A stretch of 64,000 nt of DNA, taken from Helopsaltes ochotensis (lineage: Eukaryota > Chordata > Aves > Passeriformes > Locustellidae). The translations under genes and the position numbers were made by a program. How positions within the stretch are numbered: position 1 is the stretch's first letter; the number at the start of each line of letters is the position of its first letter. Positions 24,701-39,700 of the stretch are shown piece after piece. The stretch covers positions 4,854,515 through 4,918,514 of the forward strand of contig VXBM01000001.1 of assembly GCA_013400155.1 (NCBI GenBank). The letters run 5' to 3'. The notes below the pieces were generated by a model. That model was not told the origin of the DNA, searched no databases, and was given only the letters and a program-made list of their open reading frames with translations.

Positions 24701-27700
24701 GATGCAACTTACAATTTCATTATGGAATGCCTAGGATTCATATGTTTATGTTTTCTTACTGTTCTGAATGTTATCCTGTTTCTCTTTTGTTGTAAATAGA
24801 TGCTTTTGTGGTCTGCTAACAAAGTATTTGAAGAGCTAACAGATATAGAACGACAGTTTCATAAAGCACTGTATACTATTCGAATGTATTTGAATTGTGA
24901 AAGATACTCTGTTGGTCTGCTGGACATGACTAAAGAGAAGGTAACAACTATTTTTCCTACTTGCTAGAAACTCCGAAGGTGAAGCCTCCCAGACACAAAA
25001 TTACCATGCTTTCTAACTCTTTGGGATAATTTATATAAAATCTAACAATGTTACAAAGATTACTTGCAAAATATAAGTATGGCAAAGGATACAACCAAAA
25101 TAAACATAAAGGCCAATTCTGAAATAATTTTTCATATTCATAATTCCAGGTGATAAAGGGTAGAGGTGCAGGTCTGATTATTGCTTTAGAAATATTTACC
25201 TGCTAAAAGAAAAACTAAGTTGTACAACTATTTAGGGATAAGATTATCCTGCAATTTGCTGGCAAACACTTCTTGTCTGGAATGTAATTACCAATGTTTT
25301 CTTAATATTATCTGAAATATGACCATAGTAAACTATGTAGAAATAAAAATGAAACTGTAACACACAGATGTGATGTTATTTGGGAACACAGAACTGATTT
25401 TTTTTTCCCCTTTTTCCCTGTGTATCATTTTCTCAGGAGTTCTATGACGAGTGGCCAATCCGGCTAGGGGAGGCAGAGCCTTACAAAGGCCCCAAGACAC
25501 CTGATGGACGAGTGAGGATGTTAATTTTTCTTTTTATGAATCTTAAGTTTGACATTGAAGTTGTACAAGTCAACTAGATGTTTTTGTATTTTTATTTAGG
25601 AAGTCAACTTTTATAAGATTATTGACTATCTATTACATGGACAAGAAGAAATCAAAGTCATTCCGTGAGTATTCATTGGCAGCTTGTGAATGCGTGGTAA
25701 TTAGATAATACTGGGATAGAATAGCATGTCTACATTGTAGAAATAAATTAATTTCATTGTCTCTCAAAAGGTCACCTCCAGCAGATCACTGGTGTCTTGT
25801 CAGTGGATTGCCAACATATGTTGCTGAAAACGGTCTTGTAAGTTCATAGCAAAACTAAAAACCAGCATTTTAAATCAGGCTGTTTTTGTGATTGAACAAA
25901 AAAAACCCCAAACCTCCCCATGAACAAAACCATCTACAAAACCATCTACAAAACCATCTACAAAAATACCATGATGCTTCCAGTGCCTTTGGTTCCCAGT
26001 GAAATAATTTGAATCAGTATTTTGGATGGAAACAAGGTGCCAGCAAAAATGCTGAAAACAGCAGGATAATTTCCCTCATATTGTGGTGATAGCAGAGAAA
26101 CAATGTGTGTGTCAGATGTCACTTTCCAGGTGTGCTAAATGTCACAAATAATGTCAAAATAAGAAAATCATCACAATGTGAGGTTTAAAATTTTTCTTCA
26201 TTACCTGTATCCTCTTGCATAGACATAGTAATTCAAAGTCAGGATGTATGACAGCTATGAGTAACCCTGTGGAATTTTTAATAGAGCCCTTAGTACTCAA
26301 TTATTTCTTTCTAGAAACCCCCATGCCATTTTAAACTGGAAGTGATTTTCTTAACCATTATGCTTTTGCACTGTGAGACACTGAGGGACTTTGCTACAAA
26401 CCTTCCAAAATGATGTCTGTTAGGATAACCACATCTAATTTAAGAGGAATGGTTCTAGTTTCTGTAGCTAGGTAGGATGCTCACTATTGCTAGCTTAGAA
26501 AATAAATATTCCTCTTAAAAATATTAGACCAAGTTTTGATTAACATTATATTCCATTTAAACAATGTGTCGTTTTCTTTACGCTGCAGATTTGTAACATG
26601 ATGAATGCACCAGCAGATGAATACTTCACATTTCAGGTAAATTCAGTAATGTTAATAATTATAAAATATTATAGAAAAATATTCTAGTGCTTGCCACTAA
26701 TTGGTTATACAGTTGATTTTATAAATAATCTCTGATTTGATTGTGATGGACAAACAAAACACTTTTGTTACATTGCTTATGTCCATAGCGGTATTACTAC
26801 TTTCAAAGAAATACACATTTCCTGGTTTTTGGTTTTCCTACAGAAAGGACCAGTGGATGAATCTGGATGGGTTGTAAAAAACGTCTTGTCATTGCCTATT
26901 GTCAACAAAAAAGAAGAAATTGTGGGAGTTGCAACATTTTATAATAGGAAAGATGGAAAACCTTTTGACGAGTACGATGAACAGATCACTGAAGTAAGCT
27001 TAATAGGATTACAGGGTTTGAGGAGCTACGTGATGTAAAAAAATATTGCAGTAAAAAGCAATTTTTATATGTCAACATTTTTTCAAATAGGCCATACTAA
27101 CATCTAGCCAAGTGTCTATCTTCTTCAAAATGCAGTTTCTTAAGAATTTGACATTTTATGTCCCTTTAAAAAACTGAAAATTTTGAGCGATCATTAACAT
27201 TCCAGTGATGAAAAAAGTTGCTTATAATTTTACTTTTAATCCTTTGACTTTTCACTGATGGCCAGCACCTCCTGAGTAGCAGCTGGTAAGCAGGTATGGT
27301 GTGCTGCTTGCCAATGGATGCCAAGCCTGTGATCATGGGAGTTCACAGAGCATTCATAATCGCATGCACTCGGGCAAGATAAGATGCTACACAGTGTACC
27401 CAAGTCCACCTACCTGCCTTAAGCTTCATAAGCCTCGAAGTCCTGTATATAAAATGGGAATATTAATTACTTAATTACTAGGCTGAGCCAAACGTCATTA
27501 GAAGCTGTGAGTGCTAACAGAACTGGCTGAAGGAAGATCAAGGCCTCTAACAAGCAGAATAGCACCTTGCTTTTCAAAGGGCACTAACAGAAATGGGACT
27601 TTACGAAAGCTAAGTTCAAGTCGTCAGGTTCATTCTGTTGTCTTGGCATCATCTTTGTTTTACTTGACTTTGTTGCAGACTCTCACACAGTTCCTGGGGT

Positions 27701-30700
27701 GGTCTGTTTTAAATACTGACACTTATGACAAAATGAACAAACTTGAGAACAGGAAAGACATTGCTCAGGAAATGCTTATGTACCAGACAAAGGCCACCCC
27801 TGCTGAAGTTGAATCTATCCTGGTAAGTTTCTGTCCACAGCCACAAAATTAAAATGAGAAACTTACTACAAAAAACATGAATTTTCTTATTATTTTTTGG
27901 TTTTAGAAATACAAGGAGAAATTAAATGCAAAAAGTTTAGATGAATGTGACCAAAAGGATCTAATCAGGATTTTGGTAAGTCATTAAATTGAAAATTCTG
28001 GTGGTTTATTTATATCAGACAGTAATGTGTCCTCATCATAGAAAAGATTGTGTATGGTGAAATACTGATTAATACAATCAATATTAGCTATCAGTTCCAC
28101 AGACTAGGTGGAGTTGTTTTAGTAACACATTCTCAACCTCTTCTCTCTTTCTTTGTGCAGACCCCACTGCTACCTATGGGGAAGCATTTTGTCCCAAATG
28201 TGCATCAAGACACTTGGACAGTCAGAGTTACACAGACATTTTTATATTAATTAACATTGAAAGTGTTAAATTTCTTAAAATATTCATAGGGTACATGTTA
28301 TCTCTATAAATGAATTTAATTTATTTAATTCTGAAAATAAAAGAAGGGATATTGTGGTGAGTCCACTTTCATTTTCAGTAAGAGAAGGTATGTAGGAGTG
28401 TCCAGTGGAACAAACTTACTTTCAGATTATTCCTGCATTTCCATAGGCAGAGAAGTCTAAAGACAGTGACAAAACAGATTTGACCTAGTGAGTTCTCTGC
28501 TTTCCTACTCTGCTACTGCTAAAACAAAAATGTGTTTGTAGTGCAGTCCTCTGACTGCCTTAGTATTTCAATCTAGAAAGGCAATGTCTTTCTTTTTTCA
28601 GAGAAAAGCTCTCTTTTTTTTGTCCATGTAGAGTGCTTTAGCTGTTGTGGAGCACATGAATTGGCCTACTTTATCTAAAAAAACCCTCAAATTCAGAGCA
28701 AAGACGTGCTCTGAATAAAAATACTGAATGGACTTCCACTGTTAATGGATCAGAACAGAGCTAGTTTGCAGTAAAAAGGTCAAAATAGGCACAAATCTGT
28801 TGACTTTCAGTACCAACCACTTCACATGTTTCCTCCTATTGCACCAGATTTGCTAATGTACACATAGCCATAGGGAAAAGATCTCATGAAACTCTTTTTC
28901 AGTTATCTATATGTGCATGCTGGAATACATCAGTGTTAATGTTTTACTGGCTTCCACACAACAGATGCTCACACAGCTTGCATGTGGTGAAATAAAAACA
29001 TCAACAGACAGTGTGTATCTTCACACGCCTTTTAAAGGAAATTTAATTTAGCAGCATGAAAATCTTCAAGAAATAATAGACATTATAAAATTTCTTCATG
29101 GGTAGAGCAAAATCTGATTATTCTGATACAGGCTCCAAATTTAAAAACATAATACTGCTATGAATTTTTAAATCTACAAAAAACAATTTGTTCTTTTAAC
29201 ATTGTGGAGTCAAAAATTCAAAGGTCTAATATCTTCTGCATTGCCAAGGCTACATGCAAGTGCTTTATCCTATTATAAGACCTGGAATCCCAGATAACTA
29301 ATAGGATAAAGCAGGTGTTTCTGGATCTGATGATTCACCAAGTAATGGGTCTTAAAACAACACTGGTCTAGGTTTCTTTGTCCTTGATCTCAGGTCTGCA
29401 TAGATATAAAGGAAAAACCCAGGGAGAAGGAAAGGGTTGATCAGTCTTATTTGTCGAAATACATGCATACATTCAGTCATCTTTTTTCTTTCTCCATAAA
29501 GTGAAGATCATTTATAGACTACTGAGGAGGAAGGGAGTCATTGTGATAATAGAAGCTGGTTTTGTGTTGCATCAGACTTCCTTGAAGAATTCTTGTATGG
29601 ATTGGAACATATTCTTTAAAATATGATGCTGCTCTCCTTAGGCTTTGAGAGAGATGAAGAGTGTGAGAGAACAGTTCACTAATAGCACTATTATCAGTTA
29701 GGCTATTCGATGTGAATCTGTATCGTATATACGAAATAGGCAGTTTAATTTAATTGAGAAAAAGATGAATTTAGCCTTGAGATCAGGCTAAAAGTGGGAG
29801 AATCATGGGATTTTATACCAGGGAAGAGAATTTCTAAGGACCAAGATTTCTAAACTACGGTAATGCTGACATTGTCACAACATACTGTGTTGGAATTCAG
29901 AGTAGGAATTGCCCAAGACTTTTATCAATTTGTTTTGAGAAGAAAGCCAGCAGTATCATGAATGTATTTCATAATTTAATTCATATTAGTTCATACTGAC
30001 ACCTGAGACCTTTGAAGACATAGTAAGCATACTGTCCTTAAGCAATATTTCTACCTAAGAAAATTAAAAAGCTTTTCCAACTTTGTTCTTGACAGAAAAC
30101 CCCTTGTTTTTGATATTTCCTAACAGAAAGAAGAATTACCTGATCCAAAAGATTTAGAATTGTATGAATTCCGCTTCAGTGACTTCCCTGTTACAGAGCA
30201 TGGCCTGATAACTTGTGGAATACGACTGTTCTTTGAGATAAATGTTGTTGAAAAATTCAAAGTTCCAGCTGAGGTCTGGTTTATTTTTCTTGTTTATATT
30301 TACTTTTAAATGGAAGAAAAATAGCTGATTTTCCATATTTTAATCTAGAAGTAGTCAATACTAAAATATTAGTGTTATGGTTAGCAACCTTCTATTCTCA
30401 GTGAAATGTTTATGTATTTGTCATAAAAACATAAAATTAATCCTGAATTATGTAGGCTAGGTAAGGAATTAAATCCACATGCATATATGTAAGAAAAATT
30501 TGCTGTTTCCATGTTGCAATGAAAAAATATTTGTTTTTAAAGAAGTGGCACAATTAAGGAATTTCATAGTATATTCTGGTTGTTTAATGGGAATTCCTTT
30601 GTTCTGTTTCAATTAACAGCTGTCTGAGTCACTTTTGTTCCCAATAGGTCCTTACAAGATGGATGTACACTGTCAGGAAGGGTTATCGGGATATCACTTA

Positions 30701-33700
30701 CCATAACTGGAGACATGGATTCAATGTGGGACAAACAATGTTTACTCTGCTGATGGTAATATTGCCAATATTAGCCTCAAATTCATTAATTAGTATTCTT
30801 TCAACTCCAGATGGAAAATTCAGGAAGACACATGCTCAGGGTTATGTTTTCTTTTACAGACAGGCAAAATAAAGAAATACTATACTGATTTAGAAGCCTT
30901 TGCCATGGTTGCTGCTGCTTTCTGCCATGACATTGATCACAGAGGGACCAATAACTTGTATCAAATGAAGTAAGTATTAATGATCACATATAGGAAATGT
31001 ACTACTTTTAGTGGGAAACAAACACAATACCTCAAAACTTGCAAAAATATAAGGTATATGTTACATACTTATCTGGCATGAATAAATACTTACGCTACAG
31101 AAGATTTCTTCCCCAGGGCACTTCAGGCAGCTGAAACACAAAGACAAAATGCAAAGGCAGAATCTTAGAATGATCTCCTGAAGCTGCAATCCATTTTTAA
31201 GACTCTAGCTTTTTAAAACTCTAGCAACACTTGGATTGTAGCAGACAGAGCCTTATGCACATGAGGACACAAAGAAATTAGTAAAGTAAATTATAATACA
31301 TAACTGGATTACTTTTTCAAGACAGGGCACAAGCACTTTTCTGGAGAGGGATTCAAGATGTGACATAGAGAAGGGCCAGAGGAGGCTGAATTTAGAGGGA
31401 GACTGAATTTTTTTTCTCTGTTTTCCATTGTGTAATTTGACTAGTTCAGTTGTTCCAAGCCCACGCTCAGTTTCTTGATATAGGTCCTTTCCTGAGGTGT
31501 AATCTCCTCATATATGAAAATCTGAGTCAACAAGCTTGAGTTCTACCACTGGGTCCACAGGCCCAGAAGTTACACATCATGAGGTTAAATCTTTGCAATT
31601 CGTGCTGTAATATGTTCCGAGAAAATATTCTAAAGGATTTCTTTGTAATTTTTACCTTGTTTGTTATGAAACAGCATTAATTCATTTAAATTTCTCTTTG
31701 TATTGAAGCATTATGTATCATGATGAGACCCACTCTTCTTCTGAGGAGTGAACATCCCACCATTTAGTCTTTATGTGATCTGTGAGCGCTTGTTTCCAGG
31801 TGCTAGCCAGAGAACACATGTTTCTCAGAATGTCATGTGTACAAGATTATAATTTTGTGGCTAGTTTCCACCAGCCGTATCTCCAGAGTGACTGATCCTA
31901 CCCCTCTGACCCTGAATCCACTCCTCACATTTCAGCCTTTTCAGCCTGTGTGCTGGAGCAGTGACGCAAAAGGATTTTCTGATTATTCCCAGGGATTCTC
32001 CAGGTGACGTAGGAAAGAGAATGACAGATGCCGATTCTTATTCAATGGACTACCTCTCATCCAAACAAGTTTAGGGGGGGTTGTAGCGGGTTGGGTTTAA
32101 ATCTTCCCATTGTGGTCTTCCCTAGCTGAAAGCCCTCTACATGAGGTCCTACGCAGTAAAGCTATTTATAGAGCTCATCAGGCTTTACCACGACAGTCCT
32201 AATCACATCAGAAAACACGGGTGCCATGTCGCAATCCACCTTGGCTTATCTGGGAAACAGAGCTATAAACCGAGGGAAAAAGGAGGAAAATACACTTCCA
32301 AACATGTAGAACTACCAGGAGCCCATGTACGTAGGATGCTTCTCCCTTCATCTCACAACCATAATCTGCTGCAGAATTTCCTCTTCTTGAAGCTTAGCCC
32401 AATGTCAGGGAACACTTTAAGACCTGTGGTAAAACTGAACAAACCTGAGCTATCAGGAATTTTGCTGTTCATAAAATGGCAATTTTGGGGGAGTGAAGTA
32501 GCCCAAGGGCATTGGAGGAATTAAACTCCATTATATTGTTACTTTAGATTTAAGTTACAGTTAACTAGAATCCCAGGGCACATGGCCCTGTCATTACAGA
32601 CGTACAAGAGTTCAAAAGCCATGCCACAGAATAAATCCTAAAAGATGGATAGAGGCTACTTTTAAGGTACATAAAAGGAGCATAGATTAAACGAACAGCA
32701 AAACTGAATACGTAACACAAAAAAAAGGCATATTTTAAACACCAGCGTTTTTGAGATTTGAGGCATCTAACAATGACTTCGACTTTAGTGGGCACTGATC
32801 ACCCAGTGTTCTCTAAGTTCCATCAGTACTCAGTACAAAAATGAAGGGAAGCAACTTTTTTTTTTTTCTGTCTGCATCATACCATTAGCTACTGTATCCA
32901 AATTACACTATCATACCAATAATATGAAACCTGATTAAAACCTATTGCCTTCAAATTATATATATAGAGTACTCTAAAGGATTGCTTATTTTTCCTCAGG
33001 TCAGCTGCTCCTCTGGCAAAACTTCATGGTTCTTCCATTTTAGAAAGGCATCACCTAGAGTACAGTAAGACCCTGCTGCAAGATGAGGTATGTCATCGAC
33101 CTTCTGCCCATACCAATCAACACTGAAGATGCAATTAAGTTACAATGTTCCAAATTTCACTGGGTCTCATGCATTTCTCTAGGTCCACATAAGAAATGCT
33201 ACAATTCAGAAGTTTAAGACAAATTTTTATGTATTTTCCAGTTTTAGAGAAACATCAGTGATTCTGTCTGGAACAGATTCACCTCAGATAGAAAAGCTTC
33301 TCCTCTGGGCCTTGTTCACAATCCTCAGTTTGTGGTTTTTTTCTGTTTGCCCAAAACAGCTGATGTTGAAACTAAAGCAGAAAATTATATCTATCTATCT
33401 ATCTATCTATCTATATATATATACATACATAAAACCACAAAATCTTATCATTAAACTACTGTGCCTGGTTTATGAGGTCTGAATTCAGCTGCAGGCCCTG
33501 GCAGCTGAGGAACAAGAGGAGCCGTTCCTGGAGGGCCCCCTTGCCCCCAGGCCAGACCCGCCGCACAGGCTGCCTTGTTGCCAGGGCCGGGGCTTGGCAG
33601 CCCCGCTGCTGCTCCCTCACCGGCCTCCCTGCGCCGGCAGCCCTGCTCCTGCCCGTCCCAGCAGCGGGGCTGTGCTCCCGCCGCATCCCCAGGCTCCGCT

Positions 33701-36700
33701 GCCCCTCAGGGCCCTGCTCCTCCACCGGCCACTGGCCACCCTGCCCTCAGCGGCGTCAGGCCCTGGCCAGCCCCCAGCACAGGACATTATTGACGCTCTC
33801 TACCATGTGTTTTGCAGGGTGATTTAACAGCAGGGCATGTACATATGCACCCCTTCCTTCCCTTGTTTGCCGCAGCAGGGCAGGCACCCACTTCACCCTC
33901 ATGTTCCACTTCTAATCCCTGTGGTGATGCTGTCACTGACCTCATGAGGCCATGGAGTAAATCCCTACGCTAAGCAGTAGCACTACGTTAATAAAAAACC
34001 TAGAAGGTTTATGATAAAAAACAAACAAAGACCTCCCCCTTTACTGATGGAGATGTACTTTTTCAAATGTGAGATGCCAGGGACTGACTCCTGCTCTTGG
34101 GCAGAGCAGTTGGCAGGATCTCTGGAGGCTCACCAGCAGCATCACTGTGCCCTGGCTCATGCAGGCCTTGGATCTCTGTTAAAGAAGGAAATAAAACCAA
34201 GACACTTAGAAAAATGCTGTATGATGGTCTCATCCCTTTGCCTGAGGAAAAGCACATTGCACGTATCATGGTAGGTCCCATACAGTACTGCAGGCAATTG
34301 TGGCAACCCAGCTTAACAGGAAGAAAAGGGGAACTGGGAAGCTTTAAAAAGTCAGGAAAATTAGGGCAATGGAATGTGAATTTTTATCATTATTTTAATT
34401 TAAGGACCATAGTTGGCCAATTTTGTTACCCTATTCTGTGAGACAATCTGTATAGTACAAACCAAAGACAGTGTTATGAAAGGAATTGAAATCCTAAACT
34501 TTCCACCTTGCAGAGTTTAAACATCTTCCAGAACCTAAATAAGCGCCAGTATGAAACCGTTCTACACTTATTTGAAGTTGCAATAATAGCAACTGACTTG
34601 GCTTTGTATTTCAAGTAAGTACTAAATTCTGTATAACTTCCTATTGAAAAAAAAAATCCTATTGATGTATAACTGTAGTTTTTAATTGTTTATATGCAAA
34701 ATACTTATATGTTTATATGCAGAGAACAGAGTTCTATTTAACATTGTTGTTGAGTCTAATTCCTGCAAAAACCAAGACATTCTTAGTTTGATTATAAGTT
34801 TTCAAATTAGCATGAATGTATATAATACTTAGTAGGTAATATATTTAGTAGGTCCTTCCAATATACTTTTAGTTACAGCAAGCACTATATGCCAGAAATG
34901 TGGATTCAGTAGCCTAATCATAAGGTTTTGTGCACATGTGATATTTAATATACCATACAGAAGATAGAGTAAACAGGAGTATGCTGAAAATTAAAAAACC
35001 TGGCAGACATCCACTGATCCCAGTGCTGAATATGCCAAAGACTCCAAATGTCAAACTACCAATTCTGTTCCTAAGTTAGTGAATTAATGTGGTAAGGGGT
35101 ATCTTCCTTAAAGATACGTGAGGACTTTTGTTTTATGACTGGGACAATTTAAAGTCAGAAGACAGGTAAAAATTCAGGAAATTGTTTAATAGCAGCTATT
35201 AAGATTTAGAGAACAGTAATTCCATTATTTCATTAATTCTAAGCAAAACCTAGAAGATTTATGAAGCAATAGCAAGACAGGCTTATGTTTTTGAAATTCT
35301 TTTCAGTCAGGTCTTAGTAATTCTTAGGATTTTTGACAGGAGGGAGTGGCAGAGTAGCTATTAGTATTTGCTTCACTCTTCCCAATTCAGTATGTTACAA
35401 GAAGTAATGAACACGTAATGTTAAAAAATGACAATGTCAGCCCAAAGAGTTTAATCTGAAAGGGTAGGAAGTTGGTCATTTCTTTGTCTGGAACTCTGAC
35501 ATACTTCACATGTCAATGGTATGTAGCAAAAACGAAGTGTCTAGGTTACCAAAAAAGTAACATTCAACAGCAGGAAAATATTACTTTGATACTACTATGA
35601 CTTCGATGGTACTTGGGAAAAGCAGAAATATCATAAATGTGGTTTTATATTTAATTTTTAATGCAGGAACCCACATTCAGTAATATATGCTTTAATGGTT
35701 TGTTTCAACAGGAAAAGAACTATGTTTCAAAAGATTGTGGATGCAATTGAAAAAATGGAAACAGAGGAGCAGGCAATTAAGTATATATCTATTGACCCAA
35801 CGAAAAAAGAAGTCATCATGTAGGTGGTTAATATTTTACTCCTTATTCAGTTAATTATCTAGGAGCAGATTTTAAAAGAAATTGGACACCTAAACATGCA
35901 AATTTTGATTTAATGTTATTGTCTAATGATGAGTAGAACTATGATTTTAATTTAAAAACTGATGCCTATAATCTTCTTAAAATGTTCAAAATACTAATTC
36001 ATTTGGCATCTTAAATTCCTTAAAATCTACACCTTTTATTTTTTTATAATCATCCTGGCACTGGATAGTTAGGATTGGTAGGGACCTCTGGAGATCATCC
36101 TGTCCAACCCCTCTCCCCAGGCAGGTGACCTAGAGCGGGTTACACAGGAACCGGTCCAGGCAGGTGTGGAATGTCTCCAGACAGACTCCACAACATCCCT
36201 GGGTAGACTGTTCAGTGCTCTTCTACCCTTAACGGATATTTGTTCCTCTTCATGTGGAGGTGGAACTCCTTCTGGTTTAGTTTATTGCCATTGCTCTTCA
36301 CCCTGTTGTTGGGCAGCACTGGAAAGAGTCTGGTACCATCCTCCTGACACCAAAACTGTAGTCTTGTTTTGGTTTTTTGTTTTCAAAGGGCTATGATGAT
36401 GACTGGATGTGACCTGTCTGCAATAACCAAGCCCTGGGAAGTGCAGAGTAAGGTATGTATTTCGAAGTAGACAGTACTGCATTTACTTTCTGTTTTATTG
36501 CCCATTTGGTGCATGATCAATTTAAAAAATAAATTATTACTTGATACATATTTAAGCACCTGTTGCTTTCAGAAAAGGACCTCTACCTTTCTGTCACTTG
36601 AGTGTAGGTGGTCAATGATGTCTCAATCACGCTACAGTTGTCAACCCGTCTCTACTTGTCCTTCCACTAAAACTGGCGCTGTTGATTCTGGCAACTGTTC

Positions 36701-39700
36701 TAGCCACCCTTAAATATCACTCAATTATTTCTTTGCTAGACAACTTTTGCTACTTTCCAGCTATTTTTAAGGCACAGATTTAACAACAGTGAATTGTGTC
36801 TATAGGTCTTGGCACCATTACAAAGCAGCTTAAACACACTAAAATTCTGTAATATTCAAGTATTCCAGTATTTATTTACCATCCTGCTGAAGCTCATCAC
36901 TTAGCCTTACAGGAATATGTTTTAACAAAGCATAATCAAAATACAACTGCAAATACTTGTTCTTCTAGGTTATACACATCACAGGTATTACAAGACTCCT
37001 ATGTTGCTAATATTGCCTTGTTTCTGTTGGCAACGGTCTGTTATTTACTCAGCATGCATCAAAATATTGCTAGTGATAATTTGCTGGGAAAAACCTGAAG
37101 TAGAGCAGACCGTGTCTGTATGTTTTTTCATGTTTTCTGGAAAGCCTTGTTTTATTTATTTAAATGTACTACTTTCTGCTGACAATTCCACTGAATTCCA
37201 CTGTATCTATTCAGGTTGCCCTCATGGTTGCAAATGAATTCTGGGAGCAAGGTGACCTGGAACGAACTGTGCTACAGCAACAACCTATTGTAAGTACTAA
37301 ATGATTTAACTGTGTTAAGCAATATTAACTGTTATTAAAACATGGAATAAATCATGAACCGTGATGCTTATGAGATCACTATACCAAAAAGCATGATATT
37401 TACATATTCTAAATTACTGCTCTTCTGTTCTAGCCTATGATGGACAGAAACAAGGGAGATGAACTACCTAAGCTCCAAGTTGGTTTCATAGACTTTGTTT
37501 GTACATTTGTGTACAAGGTAAGAATAACTGGTTTTGTTTTCCTGTTCGGCAGTTCTGATAGCACAATTGGTGACAGGATGTTGCAGAAAAAAGTTCTAGA
37601 CAGCAGCAGTACTCTTGGTCACAGGGTGAACAACTATCACAATCACCATAATTTTTCAGTATTTGGTTACATCAAAGAATTGTTCCCAAAGAGGAAATTC
37701 AAGAGATGTGAAGCAAATTCATAAAAGAGAAAGATTCAAGTGAAACTTTGGGATGCTGAAGTTTTGTTATTGCCTTGAAAGACTGAGTTACAAAGTCCAG
37801 CTTGATTCTTCCCAGTCCCATTTAATATAAACAAGCAGCGTGGATGGTTACAGAAAGCAGTTAATAGCACAGCAAAGGGAATAGGAATATGCAATAATCG
37901 GGCCATGTAGATATGCTGTTTCTTCTGTAAGGCAATGAAATGTCCACATTCTTAATCCCTGTCTAGTTTTTAATATTATCCAAAAATGTCTGGCAAAACG
38001 TGATGTGATTTTTTAACATCTTCAGAAATATCCTCATCTGCTTGGAATATATTACCAGATAACAGACTTTTTAATTGTATCCTGATCCTGATAATCATAT
38101 AATAAAACATCATGTATTATAGTTCTATTATATGCGTCAGGCTATCATATGCAGGATTAGGGAAGATATTAAAATATGCAGCATATAATTCCAATATTTT
38201 CCTAACAGACTATGTACACAATAGGGCATTATTATCCTGACACAGTATTTCCAACAATATTAGATGTAACATGAAAATGAAATGTTTTCTCAGCAGTACT
38301 TCCACAATTTCAGACTTAAAAATTCATGAGTGCTTACAAATTTCTAATTTACTAATTTCAATTGCTTGTACAGGAATTCTCAAGGTTTCACAAGGAAATT
38401 ACACCTATGTTTGATGGTCTTCAAAACAACAGGGTTGAATGGAAAACACGAGCTGATGAATATGAAGAGAAGATGAAAGCTATTGAGGAACAAAAGAAAA
38501 AGGAAGAAGAAGCAGCTGCCCAAAAAGGTTAAGTAACTTCTTAGGTTGTCATTTACATATGTATTTTACAGCAGTCCACATATTCTCTCTCTCTCTCTCT
38601 CAAATTCATACATACAGTGCAGTTGTGCAATATTAAACTTTATACTAACGGTATGCAAGTTCTGAATCAGCCAAATTAGCTTTATCTTTACTTGAAAGAG
38701 AAGTAATCTTTAAAGATTACACAAATCCAGTACACTGACCTAATTTTCTCCACTGCAGAATTATATAATATGACTACCACAAAAGTTATGGGAATGTAAC
38801 ATTTCTTCTATCCAAAGATGTAGAATTAAATGTAATTAAACACTTGCTTATCTGAAATACAAGAGATGTATCAAAATTCTGTGTGGCATCAGCCCCAAAT
38901 GTATTCAGGTGCTTTCTTTTCAGTTGAAAATAAAAAAAACCATAACGGAACAGAGAGTATGCATTCAGAACATAAAAGAACAGTGCCAATCTCCACTTCT
39001 CTTCCAAGTTTAAGATAAAGCTTTTGGCTCTAGTTCCCTATCACCCATTTCTTGGCTGAAATACACTCTCTCATATAACAAATTCAACATTAACCTTCCA
39101 AAGACAGCCCAAGTCCTAAAACTGGAAGCATGGTTCTGCACAGCATAACATAGAAGAGAATCTGATTTTATAGAAACTTGAAACTGTCACTCAAGTGTAA
39201 TGAGGAAATGAGTCAGTTACTTTTACTCTTTGTATTGCATGTGGAGCAGTAGGTCTACAGCTCTGCCAGTTAACTGAGATGACTGAAAAGGTTCAAAGAT
39301 TAAAAAAACCCATGTGTGATTAAAACGGTGATATATGGTCAGATAGCTTGAAGAAGAAAAGTTAGTTTAGTCTGTGTTCCACACATCTTTAAAATATAAA
39401 ACAGTACCGAGTAATTTATTTGTTCATCAGTATCTGTGGAAATAGGTGAGTATTCTTCACATTTCACACAAAAGAAGCTATTCAAGGCCACTCAGCAAGT
39501 TACTGTCAGTGTGTGAACTAGTTATTGGCGCCTACAAAATTGATACTAGGTTACAATAAAAATAAATGTAAAACAAAAAATCAAAATTGTTGCGAAGGGG
39601 TTTAAGAAGTACTGTGAACTACATAATTAAATCAAAGCAGATTTTTGAAAGAGTTTAGTAGAATGAGTCAAATATTTTGGCCTGCTCACACTGTGATACT

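Noticed and set aside
32083..32105. Sequence resembling the start of an avian LTR (gttgtagcgggttggg)
   Set aside because: Too short, with no paired LTR, primer-binding site or retroviral coding region nearby.
32141..32524. 127-codon plus-strand frame in PDE6C intron 14
   Set aside because: No recognisable domain, and it is intronic to a well-supported gene. Kept only as a note.
33258..33482. 74-codon frame with an Ile/Tyr/Leu repeat
   Set aside because: Runs through the ATCT/AT microsatellite; no homology.
33456..33827. Open frames of 72-116 codons in the CpG-rich intronic block
   Set aside because: GC-rich DNA has few stops; residue content is Pro/Ala/Arg/Gly low-complexity and frames are open on both strands.
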